Positions 1-8,746 of a stretch of DNA of 64,000 bases are shown here, piece after piece. The stretch is from Natronorubrum sediminis. GTDB lineage: Archaea; Halobacteriota; Halobacteria; Halobacteriales; Natrialbaceae. The notes under the pieces were generated by a model that was given only the letters and a program-made list of their open reading frames with translations, searched no databases and was not told where the DNA came from. Within the stretch, counting starts at the first letter, position 1. Each line of letters opens with the position of its first letter. The translations under genes and the position numbers were made by a program. The stretch covers positions 620,001-684,000 of the forward strand of contig NZ_FNWL01000001.1 in the NCBI RefSeq assembly GCF_900108095.1, in the 5' to 3' direction.

Positions 1-64
1 CTCTCTCCTGCGAATCCGACACGTGACATAAAACGTTTTCTTCCCGTGGTGTGGAAACGGTAGT

Positions 65-1471
65 ATGAGTACTCAGGAGCGCTCGGCAAGCGCCGCTACG
101 TCCCATTCCCACGCACCGGACGTGGTCGTCGTCGGTGCCGGGACTGCCGGATGTTACGCCGCAGCGACCGTCGCACGTGAGGGCTACGACGTCGTCGTTC
201 TCGAGCGCAAAACCGAGGAAGAGGCAGGTCACATCGCCTGTGGCGACGCACTGAAAGGGGCGGACGAGTTTCCCGATTCGATTCCGAAATCGAAACTCGA
301 GCCGGCGTTCACCAACACGGGCGTCGACCACGGTCGCTTCGAGATTCCACAAGAAGACACCGTCCTCGAGATTCCAATCCCTGGCGAGTTGGCCGTCATC
401 GACCGCTGGGAGTACGGCCGCCGCATCATCGAGGGGGCCGCAGACGCCGGCGTCGACTTCCACTACGATACCGTCGTCCAGAACGTAACCCAGGCCGACG
501 ACGGGCGCGTAACGGGAGTCGAAGCGATCCGAACGGGTGAGCCACTCACCTACGACGCAGAGGTCGTCATCGACGCCGCGGGATCGCTGTCCGTCCTCCA
601 GGACACCGTCGACTTCTCGACGTCCACGTTCGATACGAACGTCAACTACTCGCACTTCTGTTCGGCCTACCGGGAGGTCGTCCACGTGAAAGAACCGGTC
701 GAGTGGGACGACGCACTGGTCTTCAAGCCGACCGACCGCGCCGCGGGCTACCTCTGGTACTTCCCGCGCACGGAGACCGAGATCAACGCCGGTCTCGGCT
801 TCCAGATGACCGAAGAGCCGATGAAACTCGTCGAGGACCTCAAACACGACCTCGAGAACCGCGCGGAGTTCGAGGGCGCGACGGTCGACGACAAACTCGG
901 CGCTGCCCTCCCGACCCGTCGGCCCTACGACTCGGCCGTCCACCCCGGCTACATGGCCGTCGGCGACGCTGCCGGACACGTCAACCCCACCACCGGCGGC
1001 GGCATCGCCGGGGCCGCCTACGCTGGCACGTACGCCGCCGAACGAGCCATCGAAGGCCTCGAGACGGGCGATGTCAGCGAGGAGACCTTCTGGGAGTACA
1101 ACGAACTCGTCATGGACCACTTCGGCGCGCGCTACGCCGCCCTCGACGTCTACAACATCCTCGCGACGGCCATCGATGTCGACGACCTCATGGGCTTACT
1201 CGCCGCCATGCCCGGCGACAAACTCGCCGAGGCACTCTACTCGGGAAGTACGAACATCAGCACGAAGCTCAAACTCGAGTCCCTGATCAAGAGCCGCGGC
1301 CACTGGGGCACCATCTGGAACCTCTACCAGACCAAACGCTGTGCCGACGACCTGCTGGCACACTACGAGAACTACCCGACCAGCCCCGAGGGGCTCGCGG
1401 GCTGGCAGGAGCGTCGCGACGAACTCATGGAAGCGGTCTACGAGGCGACCGGGGCGGAGCCGAAGTACTAA
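65..1471 (+). CDS. Geranylgeranyl reductase family flavoprotein (archaeal lipid saturation)
   Basis: FAD-dependent reductase expected to saturate geranylgeranyl chains, either of ether lipids or of a prenyl precursor, at the membrane. An N-terminal Rossmann motif VVVVGAGTAGC (about residues 20-30) binds FAD, CGDALKG near residue 60 is the family's second conserved block, and AVGDAAGHVNP near residue 300 is the flavin-binding GD motif. At 468 residues it is slightly longer than typical members because of a polar 18-residue N-terminus. The start is the only ATG before the nucleotide-binding fold. It converges with the M48 peptidase gene across a large inverted repeat. Several paralogues exist in haloarchaea, so the exact substrate is open. 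Confidence 0.85.
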   Translation: MSTQERSASAATSHSHAPDVVVVGAGTAGCYAAATVAREGYDVVVLERKTEEEAGHIACGDALKGADEFPDSIPKSKLEPAFTNTGVDHGRFEIPQEDTVLEIPIPGELAVIDRWEYGRRIIEGAADAGVDFHYDTVVQNVTQADDGRVTGVEAIRTGEPLTYDAEVVIDAAGSLSVLQDTVDFSTSTFDTNVNYSHFCSAYREVVHVKEPVEWDDALVFKPTDRAAGYLWYFPRTETEINAGLGFQMTEEPMKLVEDLKHDLENRAEFEGATVDDKLGAALPTRRPYDSAVHPGYMAVGDAAGHVNPTTGGGIAGAAYAGTYAAERAIEGLETGDVSEETFWEYNELVMDHFGARYAALDVYNILATAIDVDDLMGLLAAMPGDKLAEALYSGSTNISTKLKLESLIKSRGHWGTIWNLYQTKRCADDLLAHYENYPTSPEGLAGWQERRDELMEAVYEATGAEPKY

Positions 1472-1794
1472 CACCGAAATTTTACTCTGCGATCTGTTGC
1501 GAGCGAGACGATTTCGTCTCGCTCGCAACGTCTCTCGGTAAAATTTCGATAAAAAGCACTCCTCCATCCCCTCCACTCGGCTCGCGGCTTCACCGCTCGC
1601 TTCTTCGCGGCGCGACGCGCCGCGTTCTCGTTCCGGGTCAGTCGTCGGCCCGCTCGCTCACACTTCGGTTCGCTCGCGGTCGTTTTCGGGTGACGGCCTG
1701 CCCTCCCCCGGGTCGCGCGACTCTCGCGGTGCTCGAGGCGCGCTCCCGGCCACTGGTACCTGTCTCGAGCAATCTGTTACTCGTCTGAATAACT
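1472..1794. other. Non-coding gap between convergent genes
   Basis: The left third is the nested inverted repeat described separately. The remainder is GC-rich sequence with repeated 'cgctcgc'/'gcgagcg' words and no acidic reading frame, so I see no gene in it. Confidence 0.6.
1475..1548. repeat. Nested perfect inverted repeat, probable bidirectional terminator
   Basis: Inner arms of 16 bp (1496-1511 and 1514-1529) are perfectly complementary around a 2-base loop. Outer 11-bp arms CGAAATTTTAC (1475-1485) and GTAAAATTTCG (1538-1548) are also perfect. The element begins a few bases after a stop codon and is followed by an A-run on this strand, so transcripts from either side end in or near it. 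It could instead be a small mobile palindromic element. Confidence 0.55.
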
Positions 1795-3039
1795 CTATGA
1801 CTGGGCAGAGCCAGTCTCCGACTCGGCTGAGTAAGCGCGGAGTCGTTCGATCCGCTCGTCGGTCGGCGGGTGGGTTCCGAACAGTCGTCGGTCGACGAAC
1901 CGATAGACCCGATCGAAGAAGCGGCGTTCTTCCCACGGCGAGGGGACGATAGAGAACGCAGCCGCGGTACGGTGGTTTCTGAGGTCGGCCACGGGTCGCC
2001 GGGCAACCGATCGATCGAGTTCCTCGAGTGAACTGGCTAAGGCGGCCGGATTGCCGGTGATCGCGACGGCACCGTCGTCGGCCGCGTACTCTCGGTATCG
2101 GGTGACGATCCGGAGCCACCAGCGGGAGAATCCGCGCAGGACGAGAGCGATCGCGCCGGCGTGGCCACCCTGAGCCTGCTCGATTCGCTCAGCGGTCGCG
2201 ACCGGAATCGCCATTACCGACGCGACGGCGGCGTCGCGATTCGCGATATGCGCGATTTCGTGGGCCAGCACGGCCTCGAGTTCCTGCTCATTGAGCGTCT
2301 CTACGAGGCCCTTCGAGACGACGACGGTGGAGGACTCGGGCCGGTAACCGACGGTGAGGGCAATGGGTGTTCGCCGAACGGCAACCTCGAGCGACGGAAC
2401 CGGCACGTCGGCTTGCCGGGCCAGTCGCTCGACGCGTCGACGGAGGTCGTGGAGTTCGGGGTGGCGCTGCTCGTCGTCCGACCGACGTATCGAGTCCTCG
2501 AGCGACCGGAGGACGGCCGCCTCGTTGCGTCGTTCCGTACGAAGGGTCGTGGAAAATTGGTGCCAGACGACCGTGAGGGCCACGAACAGTGGTACGAACG
2601 CGTAGTACGCAGTTTCACCGAATCGTTCACCGAGCAACAGACTCGTCCCGAAACTGGCACCCAGGACGCCGACGACGAAGGCGTATCCCACGAGTCCGTA
2701 GCGCTCGCGAATCGTTCGTATGTTCGCGCGCATCGCGTCGACGACCGCCGCTCGGTTGGCGTCTCGGTCCGGCTCTCGAACCAACCGGTATTCGTAGTAA
2801 GCGAACCAGAGCGCACCGACAAACGCGACGTAGCCGACGGCGAATGCCGCCAGCGGAACCGGCGAGAGCACGACGTAGCTCACGTAGACGGCCCCGAAGT
2901 GGACCATCCCCACTACCAACCAGATCGTCAACAATTCGACTGCGAGCAAGACGAGCACCGAAGCGAGTAGCGCGGCGAACGCGAGCGTCATTCGAATCCA
3001 GAGACCGACTCGTATTCGACGACGGCTGGTGAGTGACAT
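1795..3039 (-). CDS. M48 family (HtpX-like) membrane zinc metalloprotease
   Basis: Zinc endopeptidase of the membrane, likely taking part in membrane-protein quality control. The zinc motif HEIAH lies at residues 260-264 and the third ligand is probably the Glu of REYAADD downstream. Hydrophobic segments near residues 10-40 and 45-75 and a pair near 115-155 anchor it, followed by a charged linker and then the catalytic domain. Its 414 residues are somewhat longer than bacterial HtpX (about 290) because of the N-terminal membrane part and a C-terminal tail. The gene is monocistronic as far as can be seen. HtpX or Ste24-like assignments are both possible within M48. Confidence 0.85.
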   Translation of the reverse strand: MSLTSRRRIRVGLWIRMTLAFAALLASVLVLLAVELLTIWLVVGMVHFGAVYVSYVVLSPVPLAAFAVGYVAFVGALWFAYYEYRLVREPDRDANRAAVVDAMRANIRTIRERYGLVGYAFVVGVLGASFGTSLLLGERFGETAYYAFVPLFVALTVVWHQFSTTLRTERRNEAAVLRSLEDSIRRSDDEQRHPELHDLRRRVERLARQADVPVPSLEVAVRRTPIALTVGYRPESSTVVVSKGLVETLNEQELEAVLAHEIAHIANRDAAVASVMAIPVATAERIEQAQGGHAGAIALVLRGFSRWWLRIVTRYREYAADDGAVAITGNPAALASSLEELDRSVARRPVADLRNHRTAAAFSIVPSPWEERRFFDRVYRFVDRRLFGTHPPTDERIERLRAYSAESETGSAQS

Positions 3040-3175
3040 GACTGACTCGACTCAGGGCTATCGACTCGAGTCGATCACGGACTCGAGGTGGATTCTCTGC
3101 CGTCCCCCCTCACGAGGCTTGTGGAGGGAGTGGATGGGTCGATTCGGTCGTCTCGTCACTGCGGCGACTCGTGGC

Positions 3176-4498
3176 TCAGGTTTGAGTCCGACTGATCCGC
3201 TCGATTGCACCGGAGAGAACGTCGACGCCGTGGTCGATACTCGCCTCGTCGACGTCGAACGTCGCGGTGTGGTGGCCGCCGGGGTGGTCAGTGCCGACGC
3301 CGACGTAACAGGCCGTCCCGCCGTTTTCCTGGACGGCTCGCATCAGGAACGTCGCGTCCTCGCTGCCGCCGAGTTCGTCGCGCTCGAGGACGTTCTCGAC
3401 GCCCGCCGTTCGTCCCGCGACGTCGGCGACGATATCGACGAGTTCCTGATCGCTCGTCGCACTCGGGGCTTCGGCACCCGTCGTGAACGCGACCTCACAC
3501 TCGTGCATCGCCGCGGCGTTGCGGATCGTGTGACGCGCCTTGCGATCCATGTACTCCATGAGTTCGGTCGTCTCGCCCCGAACTTCGGCGAGGATCCGCG
3601 CCTCTTCTGGGATGACGTTGGCCGCGCTGCCGCCTTCGACGACGCCCGCGTTGACCCGGGTTCGGCCGTCGTTGTGCCGCGGAATACCGTAGAGGTTCTG
3701 GACGGCCGCCGCCATCGCCTGAACGGCGTTTCGGCCTTGCTCGGGGTGACCACCGGCGTGTGCGGACTCGCCAGTGAACTCGGCCTCGAGGTGGCGAACG
3801 GCGAGGAAGCCGTCGATTCCGGCGACGATCTCACCGGTGGGGTGGTCGAGTCCGACGTGAACCGCGAGCAACGCGTCGACGTCCCGAATGTGCTCGCTTT
3901 TCGCCATCGACTTTCCGCCGCCGACGACCTCCTCGGCGGGTTGGAAGAACACCTTCAGCGTTCCCGAGAAATCTACGTCGGAACCTTGTTCCGACGAGGA
4001 TCGCGACTCGTCGAGTCCCTCACCGCTCTCTGCGATCGCTTCAAGCACGCCGACACCGATCGCCGCGTGGGCGTCGTGGCCACAGGCGTGCATCGCGCCC
4101 TCGTGTTCTGAGCGAAAGCCCTCTGCGGCGGGAACGTGGGCAGGGTCGTCGCTCTCCGGTCGCGGGAGGCCGTCGATGTCGACCCGCAGGCCGACGGTCG
4201 GCCCCTCGCCGCGCTCGAGGACGGCGACGAGGCCCGTCTGGCCGCCCTCGAGTGACTCGAGGGTCGTCTCGTCGACACCGGTGGCTCGAGCTTGTTCGTA
4301 CCACTCGGCGAGTTCAAGGTCATCGGGCACGGCCAGTCGGTGTTCGCTCGCGATCGCATCGGAACCGACGTAGAGTTCGTCGAGATCGACACGCGACTCG
4401 AGTTCCGCGGCGATTCGAGCGGTCGTGTAGAACTCCCGCCAGGCGGGTTCGGGTCGTCGGTGGAGGTCTCGGCGCAGCGAGATGAGATCGCTTGACAT
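3176..4498 (-). CDS. M20 family amidohydrolase (N-acyl-amino-acid type)
   Basis: Metal-dependent amidohydrolase of the M20D group, removing acyl groups from N-acylated amino acids or a related amide. Metal-binding blocks are visible: MHACGHDAHAA in the middle, FFQPAEEV further on, and a late GGSEDATF block with TDHPGGHH near the C-terminus. A non-standard insert of about 20 polar residues (ESGEGLDESRSSSEQGSDV) follows the first metal block. Length 440 fits the family with that insert. It lies 81 bp downstream of the uS10-like gene on the same strand, so co-transcription is possible. Substrate cannot be read from sequence. Confidence 0.85.
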   Translation of the reverse strand: MSSDLISLRRDLHRRPEPAWREFYTTARIAAELESRVDLDELYVGSDAIASEHRLAVPDDLELAEWYEQARATGVDETTLESLEGGQTGLVAVLERGEGPTVGLRVDIDGLPRPESDDPAHVPAAEGFRSEHEGAMHACGHDAHAAIGVGVLEAIAESGEGLDESRSSSEQGSDVDFSGTLKVFFQPAEEVVGGGKSMAKSEHIRDVDALLAVHVGLDHPTGEIVAGIDGFLAVRHLEAEFTGESAHAGGHPEQGRNAVQAMAAAVQNLYGIPRHNDGRTRVNAGVVEGGSAANVIPEEARILAEVRGETTELMEYMDRKARHTIRNAAAMHECEVAFTTGAEAPSATSDQELVDIVADVAGRTAGVENVLERDELGGSEDATFLMRAVQENGGTACYVGVGTDHPGGHHTATFDVDEASIDHGVDVLSGAIERISRTQT

Positions 4499-4579
4499 AC
4501 CGGATACTCACCACGAGCGATCAAAATGGTACCGAACGCAGAAAACACCGACTCGCTCGGGACTGTCTCGCTCCGACAG

Positions 4580-4915
4580 TTAGTTGCCCCGTCCCGCACC
4601 GTGGATCTGCTCGACTTCGGCTTCGATGTGGACGGAATCCGGGAAATTCTGTGAGGCGATGTTGCGCGCGAGATTGTCGTGACCGTGAATCTCGAGTTCG
4701 CGGGTGAAGACGGTGTACTCCCACGACGAAAAGTGTCGGTCGTCGTCGGCGTGAAGGCGAGAGCGCTGTGGAACGGAGATGGTTTCGGGAGGATGAGAGT
4801 GTGGGCCTTTCAACGCGGCCCCTTTGCGTTCCGCGGTTGATTTGATGTCGTCGACGATACCGTCGAGTGCGGCTCGATCGCCGCTTTGGAGCGTGAGACG
4901 GGTGACAAAGGTCAT
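4580..4915 (-). CDS. uS10-like (S10/mL48 family) protein, paralogue of ribosomal S10
   Basis: A 111-residue protein with the uS10 fold signature: an N-terminal strand FVTRLTLQSGD, a helix with IVDDIKSTAERKGAALKGP, the S10 loop HPPETISVPQ, and SWEYTVFTRELEIHG matching the second half of S10. Canonical haloarchaeal S10 sits in the EF-Tu operon and differs in sequence, so this is a divergent paralogue. Whether it enters the ribosome, replaces S10 under some condition, or has another RNA-binding role is unknown. It diverges from the Nudix gene over a 110-bp shared promoter region containing AT-rich tracts. Confidence 0.7.
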   Translation of the reverse strand: MTFVTRLTLQSGDRAALDGIVDDIKSTAERKGAALKGPHSHPPETISVPQRSRLHADDDRHFSSWEYTVFTRELEIHGHDNLARNIASQNFPDSVHIEAEVEQIHGAGRGN

Positions 4916-5025
4916 TGCTACGTTGTGCGTAGTTGTACGCCCGGTGCGTAAAAACCTGCTGAGATACGCCTACGCAAGACGAACAGTCCGATATTCTCTT
5001 AACGTCGCGCCTGTTAGCAGGGATA

Positions 5026-5454
5026 ATGGCAGTCGAAGCTACGAGCGCAGGCGCAATCCTCTTCCGCGATACGCGGGGCCGGCGCGAGTATCTTCTACTC
5101 AAGAGCCGCCCAGGCGACTGGGAGTTTCCCAAGGGCGGTGTCGAAGGAGATGAAGAACTACAGCAGACGGCGATCCGCGAAATAAAGGAAGAGGCAGGTA
5201 TCGAGCAGTTCCGGCTCCTCGATGGCTTTCGCGAAGACTACGACTACGTCTTCGAGGCGAACGGCACGACGATCCACAAGACCGTTCACCTCTTTATCGC
5301 GAAGTCATTCGAGGCCAGCGCGGAACTGTCGAACGAACACCGCGACCTACAGTGGCGCGATTACGAACAGGCAGTCAACACCGTCACCCAAGACGGTCCA
5401 CGAGAGATCTTAGAGGAGGCCCACGAGTTTCTGGACGACGAACTCGAAGAGTAG
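5026..5454 (+). CDS. Nudix hydrolase, probable bis(5'-nucleosyl)-tetraphosphatase
   Basis: Hydrolase of nucleoside-diphosphate-linked compounds. The Nudix box is complete: GGVEGDEEL followed by REIKEEAGI (about residues 39-61), with Glu residues for Mg2+. The neighbouring SRPGDWEFPKGG is characteristic of the Ap4A-hydrolase subgroup, so asymmetric Ap4A cleavage is the best guess. Length 142 is normal. The gene is transcribed away from the uS10-like gene. The ATG follows a GGGATA stretch, close to an AT-rich promoter. Confidence 0.85.
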   Translation: MAVEATSAGAILFRDTRGRREYLLLKSRPGDWEFPKGGVEGDEELQQTAIREIKEEAGIEQFRLLDGFREDYDYVFEANGTTIHKTVHLFIAKSFEASAELSNEHRDLQWRDYEQAVNTVTQDGPREILEEAHEFLDDELEE

Positions 5455-5664
5455 CTCTCGAGTGACGACCACGAGCGTCGCCACTGAACGCAGACGCTCA
5501 CTCGCTGGCCTCGAGCCGTCGGTGACTCGCACAGCGTTTGCGACGGCTGCACGTCGTGTCTCACCTGACTGGTCACTCGAGATGCGTCACCCTGTCGGCG
5601 AACCCGAAGCGCCGGGCGGAAACAGTGAGAAGAGCTTTTTCACTACCCGCCTACAACGAAGACC

Positions 5665-6729
5665 GTGAACGCCGCGAACGAGGAGACGAGTGAGTTCGCG
5701 TTCGAACTCGGTGTCTGTCACTGGGCCGAGCGCAACTGGCCACCAGCACACCCAGCCAGTGACGACACGGCCGTTCTCGTCGCCCGTCAACTCGGCACCA
5801 GAGGAAGACGCTGGGACACGATCGTCCTCGAGTGCGACGGTGACGCGCTCCGACGGCGGGCGAACTTCGGCCCGAAGCGACTCGATAGTAACCTCTTGCA
5901 CGTCGTTCGACACGCCCCCGAATCGTGGGCGTACTATCGAGACTGTCTCCCCCATCCCGGCTATCCGTGGCGCTACGTCCGCGAGGCGATCCACGAGGCC
6001 GACGATAGAGGTATCCTCGAGACCCGACGGAACGGCAATCGAATCGAGATTCGCCGCAAGTGGGCCTATCCCGACTGGGTCGAGCGAATCGTCGCGATCG
6101 AGAACAAGCCGGACCTCGACGCCAGCGCGGCCCGAGTGCTCGGCTCACAACTCGAGTACGACGTGGCGATGGCCCTGGCCGACGAGGTCTGGGTCGGAAC
6201 CCACAAAACCGGTGAACGCGTCGAGCCGGCATTGCTGGAGGGGCTGCCCGTCGAAGCGGGCATCCTCACGCTCGAGGAAGCAAGTTCGGACGCCGAGGTG
6301 GCGTGGCATCCCAGGACGCTCGCCGTCGACGAACCCGGAACGCGAATCCTCGAGCGACCCAACGGTGGCCGCCGAGACGGCTCCGCGGCTCGATTCGAGT
6401 ACGTGAGTCCCGAAGAGAAGGCTGCAAAACGACTCGAGATCGCCGAACGAGCGTACGAACGCGGCTGGCGATCGTTCGCCGACACGATGCGACCCGACTG
6501 CCGGTACTTCGAGTTGCGAACGCACGACAGTATCGGGCTCCGCCCGCACTGCACGGCGAAAGGGGGCTGTCAGACGGCAACCGAGTGCTCGGGTCGGTGC
6601 CCCGAGTTCGAGCCGGAGCCCCCGACCTGGCGAACCAACGGGTGGCCGATCGACGGCGGCCCAGGAACGCGTTGTCGGCAGGTGCTCGAAGATCGCCGCC
6701 GCCGACGACGGCCCGGGTTAGAGCCGTGA
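5665..6729 (+). CDS. DUF5787-like haloarchaeal protein of unknown function
   Basis: Cytosolic 354-residue protein I place in a haloarchaeal conserved family (DUF5787, from memory). The middle part, with RIVAIENKPDLDAS and LGSQLEYDVAMALADEVW, resembles a nuclease-like core with an acidic-Lys motif (ENKPDLD), but I cannot show activity. A C-terminal cysteine cluster (CRYFE, HCTAKGGCQTATEC, GRCPEF) may bind zinc or an Fe-S cluster. It starts at GTG; no ATG fits the frame before the conserved region. The basic tail RRRRRRPG is unusual for this acidic proteome. Confidence 0.7.
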   Translation: MNAANEETSEFAFELGVCHWAERNWPPAHPASDDTAVLVARQLGTRGRRWDTIVLECDGDALRRRANFGPKRLDSNLLHVVRHAPESWAYYRDCLPHPGYPWRYVREAIHEADDRGILETRRNGNRIEIRRKWAYPDWVERIVAIENKPDLDASAARVLGSQLEYDVAMALADEVWVGTHKTGERVEPALLEGLPVEAGILTLEEASSDAEVAWHPRTLAVDEPGTRILERPNGGRRDGSAARFEYVSPEEKAAKRLEIAERAYERGWRSFADTMRPDCRYFELRTHDSIGLRPHCTAKGGCQTATECSGRCPEFEPEPPTWRTNGWPIDGGPGTRCRQVLEDRRRRRRPGLEP

Positions 6730-6779
6730 CTCGGTTGTCGTGGTCGTGGTCCTTATCGGGCGCGTCGAACAGACGCGAT

Positions 6780-7283
6780 TCACTCGGAGACGCTAACCTC
6801 GAGGTCGTCGCGCTCGACCGTCAGCCGGAACGTAGGGACGGTGCGATACTCGACGTCGACGACGCCTTTTCGACGGAGGCTCTGGAGGCTCGAGCGAACG
6901 TCTTCGGCCTCGGGGTCGACGTCGTACTCGTCTCGAAGCGCGTGTAGAACCGAGACGACGCTTTCGGATTCCTCGTCAGGGCCGGCGAGCACCGAGACGA
7001 TCTGGGCGTGGAGTTCCGGCACGCGGATCCGCGAGGGCGCACCGTCGCTCTCCGGGTCGCTCTCGATGCCGGGTTCGACGTCGACGAGATCGTTCGCCTC
7101 GGCGGTGGCGCGTATCAGGCTGTTGTCGTCGCGAAAGTAGTAGTCCCCGAGTTCGTTCTCGAGGAACTGGTGCACCTCGCTGCCACTTTCCATGTCCCAG
7201 CGGTCCTGGAGTTCGGAATTTTTCGTCGGCTGGAGCTCCACCACGTCTGCTAACCGTTCCGTCGCCTCCTCCGAGAGCGTCAT
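6780..7283 (-). CDS. DUF5797-like protein with winged-helix-type regions
   Basis: A 167-residue acidic protein starting MTLSEEATERLADVV. The N-terminal half (ELQPTKNSELQDRWDM) and the C-terminal segment (DVRSSLQSLRRKGVVDVEY) both look like helix-turn-helix or winged-helix units, which suggests DNA binding or a regulator. I match it to a haloarchaeal family (DUF5797) from memory. The reading frame stays open well upstream, but that extension is Arg/Ser-rich and lies inside the MFS gene, so the internal ATG is chosen. It sits 67 bp downstream of the MFS gene on the same strand. Confidence 0.7.
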   Translation of the reverse strand: MTLSEEATERLADVVELQPTKNSELQDRWDMESGSEVHQFLENELGDYYFRDDNSLIRATAEANDLVDVEPGIESDPESDGAPSRIRVPELHAQIVSVLAGPDEESESVVSVLHALRDEYDVDPEAEDVRSSLQSLRRKGVVDVEYRTVPTFRLTVERDDLEVSVSE

Positions 7284-7350
7284 TGTCGGTTCGTATGCGT
7301 ATCCACTACTTTTGCGTTGCGTCCCGTCGACCGCGTGTGCGCCACGGTGG

Positions 7351-8640
7351 CTAATCGTCGCTGCCGATAGGCACCGAGTGCGCCGTCTCGAGGGTCTCTT
7401 CGACCTGTGTGTAGACGAGAATCGTCCCAAGCACGGCGAGAGCGGTGCCGAAGATGAACGGCGCTTCGAAGCTGTAGTCGACGAGTGCACCCGAGGAGAG
7501 GGGGCCGATGGCAATCCCGAAGCCGAACGCCATCGTGAGAATCGAGAGCTTCGAGCCGGATTCGCCTTCGCCGGCGAGGTCCCCCGCGAGTGCGAGCGAC
7601 GGTGCGAACACCATCGCCCCCGCGACACCCTGTACGAGGCGCGCGACGAACATGAGTTCAGAGGAGAGGATGAACCCCTGGACGAGCGTCGAGGGAACGA
7701 GGAGGAGCATGCCGCCGAGGATGAACGGTCGACGTCCCCACCGGTCGGAGGCGCGTCCGATCGGCGTCTGTAACACGACCTGCGCGAGGACGAACGCCGC
7801 GAACTGGAGGCCGAACCAGGTCTCGCCCTGTCCGAGGCGCTCGTTGACCTGGGGTTGAATCGTCGCGAACAACGCGATTGCCGTCGCCATGAACAGCGAC
7901 GCGACGCCGAGCGTGAAGATCGGATCGAGCAGGTTCTTGCCCGAGGGGTCGCGAATCGCAATCGAGAGGTCCGCGCCGGCGTTGGCCCTCGTCGCGTCGG
8001 GATCCGAAATGAGGACCGTCACGAGGAGCAAACTGACCATGGCCGTTATCGCGGCGATGTAGAAGGCCGCGTCGAAGCCGCTGATCGCGAGTCCACCCGG
8101 CAGCGTGTAGGGTCCGAGGTTGACGACCGCACCGGCGGCTACCGGTCCGGCACCGAAGCCGATCAGCCGAAACGTGTTGTAGACGCCCATGTTGCCGCCG
8201 CGGTCTTGTGTCGTCGCGAGTTCGTTGACGAGTGCGACCGACGCGGGGACGATGAACGCGACGCTGATCCCCTGGACGCCACGGATCGCGAGCAATGTGA
8301 GATACGACTCCGCGAACACGTACGCGACGTTCATCGCGGCCAACCCGGCGAGTCCGACCATGAGGAACGGCTTGCGCCGCCCCACGAAGTCGGAGAGTCG
8401 ACCGGTGAACGGCTGAAAGCTACTGTTCAAAAATCCAAAGATCGAGAGGATGATGCCGATGACCATCGACTCCCCGAGGCCGAACGTCGTTCCGGTGATG
8501 AGTTCGCTGCCGACGTAGATTGGAATGACGATGATCAGAAACGAGTTCCCGATTCCGTCGGCCATCCGAGCGAACGCGAGCGTGAGGACCCGTCGGTCGA
8601 CGACAAATTGAGCGAGAATCCGACGGAAGAGATTCCTCAT
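7351..8640 (-). CDS. MFS transporter, drug or metabolite efflux type
   Basis: Membrane transporter with about 12 hydrophobic segments over 429 residues. The loop motif GRLSDFVGRRKPFL between helices 2 and 3 and its half-repeat GRASDRWGRRPFIL in the second half are the classic MFS signature. The start at MRNLFRRIL is preferred; an ATG nine codons upstream is possible but adds residues not seen at MFS N-termini. Direction and substrate cannot be deduced. The DUF5797-like gene follows on the same strand. Confidence 0.88.
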   Translation of the reverse strand: MRNLFRRILAQFVVDRRVLTLAFARMADGIGNSFLIIVIPIYVGSELITGTTFGLGESMVIGIILSIFGFLNSSFQPFTGRLSDFVGRRKPFLMVGLAGLAAMNVAYVFAESYLTLLAIRGVQGISVAFIVPASVALVNELATTQDRGGNMGVYNTFRLIGFGAGPVAAGAVVNLGPYTLPGGLAISGFDAAFYIAAITAMVSLLLVTVLISDPDATRANAGADLSIAIRDPSGKNLLDPIFTLGVASLFMATAIALFATIQPQVNERLGQGETWFGLQFAAFVLAQVVLQTPIGRASDRWGRRPFILGGMLLLVPSTLVQGFILSSELMFVARLVQGVAGAMVFAPSLALAGDLAGEGESGSKLSILTMAFGFGIAIGPLSSGALVDYSFEAPFIFGTALAVLGTILVYTQVEETLETAHSVPIGSDD

Positions 8641-8746
8641 CGAACGAATGTGTGACGTCCCTGCCAATTATCGTTTCGAATCGAAACACCCACGGCCGAT
8701 CGACTCCGCCTCGAGAGATACCTTCTCGAGAACGATCTGAGCGATC

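Noticed and set aside
7284-7961. N-terminal extension of the DUF5797-like gene
   Set aside because: The extension is Arg/Ser-rich and lies antiphase inside the MFS gene; the internal ATG gives the conserved protein.
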